A stretch of 64,000 nucleotides of DNA. Source: Candidatus Rokuibacteriota bacterium. GTDB lineage: Bacteria > Methylomirabilota > Methylomirabilia > Rokubacteriales > CSP1-6. Below are positions 60,001-64,000 of the stretch, one piece after another. The stretch spans positions 100,157 to 164,156 of the forward strand of contig QHTE01000061.1 of the NCBI GenBank assembly GCA_003220685.1, in the 5' to 3' direction. The translations under genes were made by a program, and so were the position numbers. Every line of letters begins with the position of its first letter. Position 1 is the stretch's first letter. The notes below the pieces were generated by a model. The model was not told the origin of the DNA and made no database searches. It saw only the letters and a list, made by a program, of their open reading frames with translations.

Positions 60001-60311
60001 GTCGTCTCCTTGATGATCTGAGGGTCGTCCTTGGCGCCGAAGTATCCCCCGAGGCGCTGCGCCTTCCAATGGCCGTGCGCGCCGCAGGCCGTCGCGGGGC
60101 GGGGGCCCCGCCGGCCGAGGCGCGCCTTCCAATGGCCGTAGCCGAGAATTCCGACGACCGCGGCGATCAGCCCGAAGGGCAGCAGGATGAGGCCGAGGTA
60201 GGGCCAGCTGTAGGTCTGATCGCCGAACGGCGAAGCGATGCACGTCGCGCACGCCGAGGTCGGCCGCGGCGTCAGGATCAGCGCCAGCCCCGCGAGCGCC
60301 GCGGCTTTCAT
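59997..60311 (-). CDS. Small exported/membrane protein carrying a repeat-derived insertion
   Basis: 104 residues. A signal peptide ends near TSA, followed by C-A-T-C and one membrane helix (LGLILLPFGLIAAVVGILGYG). Copy D of the dispersed repeat lies inside the gene. It adds 63 bp (21 codons) in frame and leaves the host segment GHWKA on both sides. Without it the protein would have 83 residues. The CATC pair close to a helix suggests a metal- or heme-linked role beside the oxidase, but I do not recognise the family. Confidence 0.7.
   Translation of the reverse strand: MKAAALAGLALILTPRPTSACATCIASPFGDQTYSWPYLGLILLPFGLIAAVVGILGYGHWKARLGRRGPRPATACGAHGHWKAQRLGGYFGAKDDPQIIKETT
60075..60128 (+). 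repeat. Dispersed GC-rich repeat, copy D (inside a gene)
   Basis: Close to copy A (core GCGGGGCGGGGGCCCCGC), plus orientation, inside the minus-strand gene 59997-60311. An 18-bp sequence (GCGCCTTCCAATGGCCGT) occurs at both 60059-60076 and 60122-60139, so the insertion unit is 63 bp and frame is kept. Confidence 0.82.
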
Positions 60312-60970
60312 ACGAGGTAGACCGCCACGAAGAGGATCGGCCACAGCGCGACGACGAAGTGCCAGTAAATCGCGCACGCCCGCAGGGCGCCCGTCCGGCC
60401 GTCCACGAAACGACCGGAGGCCGCGAGCCACGCGGTGACGGCGACCCACACGACCGCCGCGACGACGTGCGCCGCGTGGGTCCCGATCACGGTGTAGAAC
60501 GTCGTCCCGTAGGCGCCCGACTGGACGGTGAGCCCGTAGCCGACGAGACGGATCCACTCGTAGCCCTGCACGAGCAGGAACGCGGCGCCGAGTCCGCCGG
60601 CGAGGACGAGCCGGCGCACGAGCGCGCGCGCGTCGCGCCGGTCGAGCTCCCGGCTCGCGGCGGCCATCGCGACGCTCGAGGCGAGCAGCACCAGGGTATT
60701 GACCCCGGTCACGCCCACCGGCAGCCGCGGCTGCAGCGGCGGCGGCCACTGCGCGGCGGTCACCCGCAGCACGAGGAACGCCGAGACGAGCCCGCCGAAG
60801 AACATCACCTCGCCGCAGATCAGAACCAGCATCGCGAGCCTGACGTTGTCCAGCAGGGGCCGCCGCGGCCCGGGCTCGCGGTCGGAGCCGTCTCCGCCGC
60901 CCGTCGGGGGCGGTGTCGGCGGGACATGCCCGTTGGCGCGCCGCGGGCGCTCGACGGTGAGGGTCGTCAC
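60308..60970 (-). CDS. Cytochrome c oxidase subunit III (first copy, 220 aa)
   Basis: 220 residues from a GTG overlapping the stop of the 32-aa gene. After a Pro/Gly-rich N-terminus there are five helices. Family segments include LICGEVMFFGGLVSAFLVLR, LVQGYEWIRL, GTHAAHVVAAVVWV and IYWHFVVALWPILFVAVYLV. It differs clearly from the second subunit III downstream, being nearer to the short caa3/ba3-type proteins in its N-terminus. Both may serve one enzyme or alternative assemblies. Confidence 0.9.
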   Translation of the reverse strand: MTTLTVERPRRANGHVPPTPPPTGGGDGSDREPGPRRPLLDNVRLAMLVLICGEVMFFGGLVSAFLVLRVTAAQWPPPLQPRLPVGVTGVNTLVLLASSVAMAAASRELDRRDARALVRRLVLAGGLGAAFLLVQGYEWIRLVGYGLTVQSGAYGTTFYTVIGTHAAHVVAAVVWVAVTAWLAASGRFVDGRTGALRACAIYWHFVVALWPILFVAVYLV

Positions 60971-61065
60971 CAGCGGATCCCGATGAGGAACGCCGAGACG
61001 ATCAGCGCGGCGATGATCGTCAGCAGGAGCCGCAAGGTCTGCCGGTTCCGCGCGTCGCTGGTCAT
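60967..61065 (-). CDS. 32-residue single-helix membrane protein of the oxidase operon
   Basis: A very small frame fixed by overlaps at both ends: ATGA with the ctaB stop and GTGA with the subunit III start. Residues ~12-29 (LRLLLTIIAALIVSAFLIG) form one membrane helix after a polar, Arg-containing N-terminus. It may be an accessory subunit or assembly peptide, by analogy with CcoQ-like peptides; this is inference. Confidence 0.65.
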   Translation of the reverse strand: MTSDARNRQTLRLLLTIIAALIVSAFLIGIRW

Positions 61066-61988
61066 GCCTTGTCGAAGGCGAGCAGGGCCAGCAGAATGGG
61101 CAGATAGAGCAGCGACGCGTACAGGACGCGCCGGGCCGCGGCGGCCGACGGCGACAGCGCCTGGCGGGTCCCCAGCGCGACGAAGGCCGCGCCGAGGCCG
61201 AACGCCCCGACAAAGTAGATCGGACCGGCCAGGCCGATCAAGGTCGGCAGCAGGCTGACGGCGAGCAGCGCCAGGCAGCCGGTGACGATCTGCCGCTCGG
61301 TCGAGGTGCCGTCGGCGTCGACGACCGGAAGGAGCCGGACCCCAGCCCGGGCGTAGTCGTCGCGGTACAGGCGCGCAATCGCGAGCGTGTGCGGCAACTG
61401 CCACAGGAACAGGATCCCGAATAACACCCAGGCGCCGAGCCCGAACCCCTCGCGCGACGCCACCCAGCCCGTCACGGGCGGCAACGCCCCGGGCACCGCG
61501 CCGACGATCGTGCAGAGCGGCGTCCTGAGCTTCAGCGGCGTATAGGCGAAGAGGTAGAGCGCCGTCGTCACCGCGGTCACCAGCAGCGCGAGGCCTCCGA
61601 CGAACGCGCCGAGGTAACCGAGCCCCGCCACGGTGACCGCGGCGGCGAAGACGAGCGCCTCGAGCGGCGAGAGCCGGCCGTCCGGCAACGGCCGCGCGCG
61701 CGTGCGATCCATCCTGGTGTCGACGTCGCGCTCCCAGTACTGGTTGAGCGCGAGCGTGCCGCCGGCCGCCAGCATCGTGCCGATCACGAGGTGGACGAGC
61801 CGGGCGTAGTCGGGCGCACCCGTGAGCCCCACGTAGTAGCCGACGACGGTCGTCACCAGCACCATCAGGACGACCCGCGGCTTCGTGAGGGCAACCAGGT
61901 CGGCGGCGACGCGTCGGCGCTCGCGCGCGAGAGCCGCGACGACGGCAGTTGGCGATACGCGAGCCGTCTCGAGGGTCGGAGGCGTCAT
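61062..61988 (-). CDS. ctaB: Protoheme IX farnesyltransferase (heme O synthase)
   Basis: 308 residues from an ATG overlapping the ctaA stop. It adds farnesyl diphosphate to heme b to form heme o. The prenyl-transferase Asp-rich motif is NQYWERDVDTRMDRTRARPLP near residue 85, and the second conserved loop YTPLKLRTPLCTIVGAVPGALPP near 155; WQLPHTLAIA follows. Nine helices are expected. It sits between ctaA and the oxidase subunit genes. Confidence 0.95.
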   Translation of the reverse strand: MTPPTLETARVSPTAVVAALARERRRVAADLVALTKPRVVLMVLVTTVVGYYVGLTGAPDYARLVHLVIGTMLAAGGTLALNQYWERDVDTRMDRTRARPLPDGRLSPLEALVFAAAVTVAGLGYLGAFVGGLALLVTAVTTALYLFAYTPLKLRTPLCTIVGAVPGALPPVTGWVASREGFGLGAWVLFGILFLWQLPHTLAIARLYRDDYARAGVRLLPVVDADGTSTERQIVTGCLALLAVSLLPTLIGLAGPIYFVGAFGLGAAFVALGTRQALSPSAAAARRVLYASLLYLPILLALLAFDKA

Positions 61989-62953
61989 TGTAGCGGGGTC
62001 CGTGAGCCCGGCTTGGACCGAGGGTGGCCTGAGACAGACGCGACCCGGCTCCGCGGGGCGATGTCCGTCACGGGGGCGGCCCACTCGCCCGGCTTGGAGC
62101 CCAGGGTCTCGCCCGGCTGCTCTTGCGCTCCAGCCCCTGACGCCCGCACGGCGAGGACGACGGTGGCACCGAGGATCAGGCTACCGACCAGTCGATGGGC
62201 GACCGGCAAGGCGGTCACCGTGAGCTGCTCGCCGGGGATCCAGAGCGGCGAGAACCTCGCCAGGAAGCTGCCGATGCCGAGCAGGAGCTGGACGCCCAGC
62301 AGCGCGCTCACGAGCCGCGAGACGGGCGCCGCCACCGGGTCGCCGGTGCGACGAAGCTGCGCGGCCACGATCGGAACCAGCCCGAACACGAGCACCGCCC
62401 CCGCCAGGTGGAGATCGATCCGCCCGGCGTGGGTCAGGAGCGCGCCGAAGACGATCTGCGCGTAGACGAGAGCGGCCGCGAGCACGGCCAGTCCCCTCAG
62501 TGCAGGCTCGACCGGCGCGGCAGCGACACGGCCGCGCGGAGCCGACAGAAGCGCGATCACCGCGAGCAGCGCGAAGAAGGCCTGGGCCAGACACCCGTGG
62601 AAGATCGCGAGCGTGTCCTCGAGCAGGACGACGCGGAGCCCGCCGAGCACGCCCTGCGCGACGACGACGGCCACGGCGACGAGCCCGAGCTGCCGCAACC
62701 GGCCGCCTTCACGCCAGAGGGCCCCGGCCAGGGCCAGAGTGAGCACGCCGACGAGCGCGCCCATCAGCCGGTGGCTGTGCTCGTAGAGGATGCCGCCCAC
62801 CATGCGCGACCACGGGAAGAGCACCATGTTGTAGCCGAGCGTGCTCGGCCAGTCGGGCACCGCGAGAGCCGCGCCCGTGTTCGTGACCAGTCCTCCGAGG
62901 AGGATGAGGACACACGTCGCGCCCAGGGTGGCGAGCGCCAGACGATAGGCCAA
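61985..62953 (-). CDS. ctaA: Heme A synthase (COX15/CtaA)
   Basis: 322 residues. I place the start at the TTG 62953, preceded by GAGGAAGAG; the frame runs into the end of ctaD. Eight helices; heme-binding His occur in YEHSHRLMGALVG, IFHGCLAQAFF, LHLAGAVLVF and VAHRLVGSLILG, the paired pattern of heme A synthases. A Gly/Pro/Ser-rich tail of ~45 residues is unusual. It converts heme o to heme a for the oxidase. Confidence 0.92.
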   Translation of the reverse strand: MAYRLALATLGATCVLILLGGLVTNTGAALAVPDWPSTLGYNMVLFPWSRMVGGILYEHSHRLMGALVGVLTLALAGALWREGGRLRQLGLVAVAVVVAQGVLGGLRVVLLEDTLAIFHGCLAQAFFALLAVIALLSAPRGRVAAAPVEPALRGLAVLAAALVYAQIVFGALLTHAGRIDLHLAGAVLVFGLVPIVAAQLRRTGDPVAAPVSRLVSALLGVQLLLGIGSFLARFSPLWIPGEQLTVTALPVAHRLVGSLILGATVVLAVRASGAGAQEQPGETLGSKPGEWAAPVTDIAPRSRVASVSGHPRSKPGSRTPLQ

Positions 62954-62967
62954 CGTCTCTTCCTCGA

Positions 62968-64000
62968 TCAGTGCCGCCGCGCTCCGGCCGCTCCGACCGG
63001 CGGCGTGGTTTGCGGCAGGAAGTCTTCCCGCGATTCCGGCGAGCTGTACTCGTAGGGACCGCGATAGACAGTCGGCAGGGTCGCGCCCCAGTTCAGGTGC
63101 GGAGGCGGCGACGGCGCCGTCCACTCGAGCGTGTTCGAGTTCCACGGGTTCAGCGGCGCCTTGGGCCCGGCGAACAGCGACCAGAAGAAGTTGATCACGA
63201 ACGGGATCTGCGAGATACCCAGGGCGAGCGCGCTGATCGTGATGATCACGTTCCAGTGCTGCTGGTGCTGGAGGAACTCGTACTGCATCGGGTTGTAGAT
63301 CCGGCGCATCTGGCCGCCGACCCCGATGATGTGCATCGGGAAGAAGGTCAGGTTGAAGAACACGAACGTCGGCCAGAAGTGCAGGTGGCCGAGCGCGAGG
63401 TTCATCATCCGACCGAACATCTTCGGGAACCAGAAGTAGATCGCCGCGAATGCGCCGAAGATCGAGCCGCCGAACACGACGTAGTGGATGTGGGCGACGA
63501 TGAAGTACGTGTCCTGGATGTAGATGTCGACCGGCGTCGAGGCCATGAAGATGCCCGAGAGCCCGCCGATGACGAACATCGAGACGAACGCGAGCGCGTT
63601 GAGCATCGGCACCGTGAACTGCATCCGGGCGCCCCACATGGTGCCGAGCCAGTTGAACGTCTTGATGGCCGACGGCACCGCGATGATCATCGTCGTGACG
63701 GTGAAGGCCATCCCGAGCGCCGGGCTCATGCCGCTCACGAACATGTGGTGGCCGTAGACGATCCACGACAGGAACGCGATGGCAATCATCGAGAACGCCA
63801 TCGCGTGGTAGCCGAAGATCGGCTTGCGGCAGAAGACGGGCAGGATCTCGGAGGCGATGCCCATGGCCGGCAGGATCAGGATGTAGACCTCCGGATGGCC
63901 GAAGTACCAGAAGAGGTGCTGCCAGAGCAGCGGCTCGCCGCCGCCAGACGGCCGGGACCAGCTGGTGCCGAGCGTGCGGTCGAACAGGAGCATCGCGACG
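62968..64000 (-). CDS. ctaD: Cytochrome c oxidase subunit I, 5' end beyond window
   Basis: The C-terminal ~343 residues are visible; the frame is open at the right edge. GHPEVY carries the CuB His cross-linked to Tyr, YGHHMF the two other CuB ligands, and [10 protein letters not shown] the His ligands of hemes a3 and a. This identifies an A-type heme-copper oxidase that reduces O2 and pumps protons. Subunit II would be expected further to the right. The stop lies just before ctaA. Confidence 0.96.
   Translation of the reverse strand, partial: VAMLLFDRTLGTSWSRPSGGGEPLLWQHLFWYFGHPEVYILILPAMGIASEILPVFCRKPIFGYHAMAFSMIAIAFLSWIVYGHHMFVSGMSPALGMAFTVTTMIIAVPSAIKTFNWLGTMWGARMQFTVPMLNALAFVSMFVIGGLSGIFMASTPVDIYIQDTYFIVAHIHYVVFGGSIFGAFAAIYFWFPKMFGRMMNLALGHLHFWPTFVFFNLTFFPMHIIGVGGQMRRIYNPMQYEFLQHQQHWNVIITISALALGISQIPFVINFFWSLFAGPKAPLNPWNSNTLEWTAPSPPPHLNWGATLPTVYRGPYEYSSPESREDFLPQTTPPVGAAGARRH

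Overview
The window is one dense, GC-rich bacterial chromosome segment (roughly two-thirds G+C by eye), with short intergenic gaps, very frequent GTG starts and many 4-nt ATGA/GTGA stop-start overlaps. It carries an aa3/caa3-type oxidase operon, DUF1800/DUF1501 pairs, CaiB-type CoA transferases, Dpp-type ABC transporters and an apparent selenocysteine redoxin. This suggests an uncultivated soil or subsurface bacterium of the Rokubacteria/Methylomirabilota kind. That placement is inference: no rRNA or marker phylogeny is visible. I saw no tRNA, rRNA, CRISPR array, insertion sequence or prophage.

Layout. 1-3.3 kb (minus): DUF115/MptE-like protein (cut by the left edge), a small protein, an MsbA-type ABC exporter and a winged-helix regulator with a palindromic operator over its own -10. 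3.5-5.2 kb (plus): B12-binding radical SAM enzyme. 5.2-13.9 kb (minus): a tightly coupled glycan cluster with FkbM and other methyltransferases, a GT2, a DegT aminotransferase, two sugar-nucleotide SDRs, a polytopic membrane protein and what looks like a Rieske oxygenase split over two overlapping genes. 14.1-20.4 kb (minus): YjbQ, a peptide-type ABC transporter without ATPases, a sugar epimerase and a GT4, with a BFD-like ferredoxin gene on plus. 20.6-24.8 kb (plus): DUF1054, HAD, TPMT-like, ParB-like and SDR genes and an Asp/Arg heptad-repeat protein. 24.9-29.7 kb (plus): ECF sigma, anti-sigma, DUF3106 repeat protein, DUF1800 and DUF1501 as one operon. 29.8-38.4 kb (plus): acyl-CoA metabolism genes around a complete DppBCDF-type importer core that lacks a binding protein.

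38.5-48.1 kb (minus): a receiver-cyclase, a CheY-like receiver, a large histidine kinase, a low-molecular-weight phosphatase and an SDR. These are followed by a redoxin gene interrupted by one in-frame TGA at the exact catalytic Cys position, with a SECIS-like hairpin just after it. Nudix, flavin-type oxidoreductase, HpcH aldolase and PD-(D/E)XK nuclease genes complete the block. 48.2-52.9 kb: squalene/phytoene synthase-family enzyme, a Lys/Pro-rich protein, M23 peptidase, PAC2 protein and two exported proteins. 52.9-64 kb (minus): a long respiratory block running from ctaD (cut by the right edge) through ctaA, ctaB, two subunit III genes and subunit IV to a cupredoxin-like protein. Beyond it lie a Usp-rubredoxin-PCP_red fusion, a radical SAM protein with a C-terminal PCP_red domain, and an Mrp-type ATPase.

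Most notable: the predicted selenoprotein (44308-45222); the split Rieske oxygenase (7763-8772); a four-copy dispersed GC-rich repeat, one copy of which lies in frame inside a coding region; a 36-bp perfect inverted repeat after the Usp fusion; a GDP-fucose-synthase-like SDR lacking its catalytic Ser and Tyr; and the shared PCP_red domains next to the oxidase operon.
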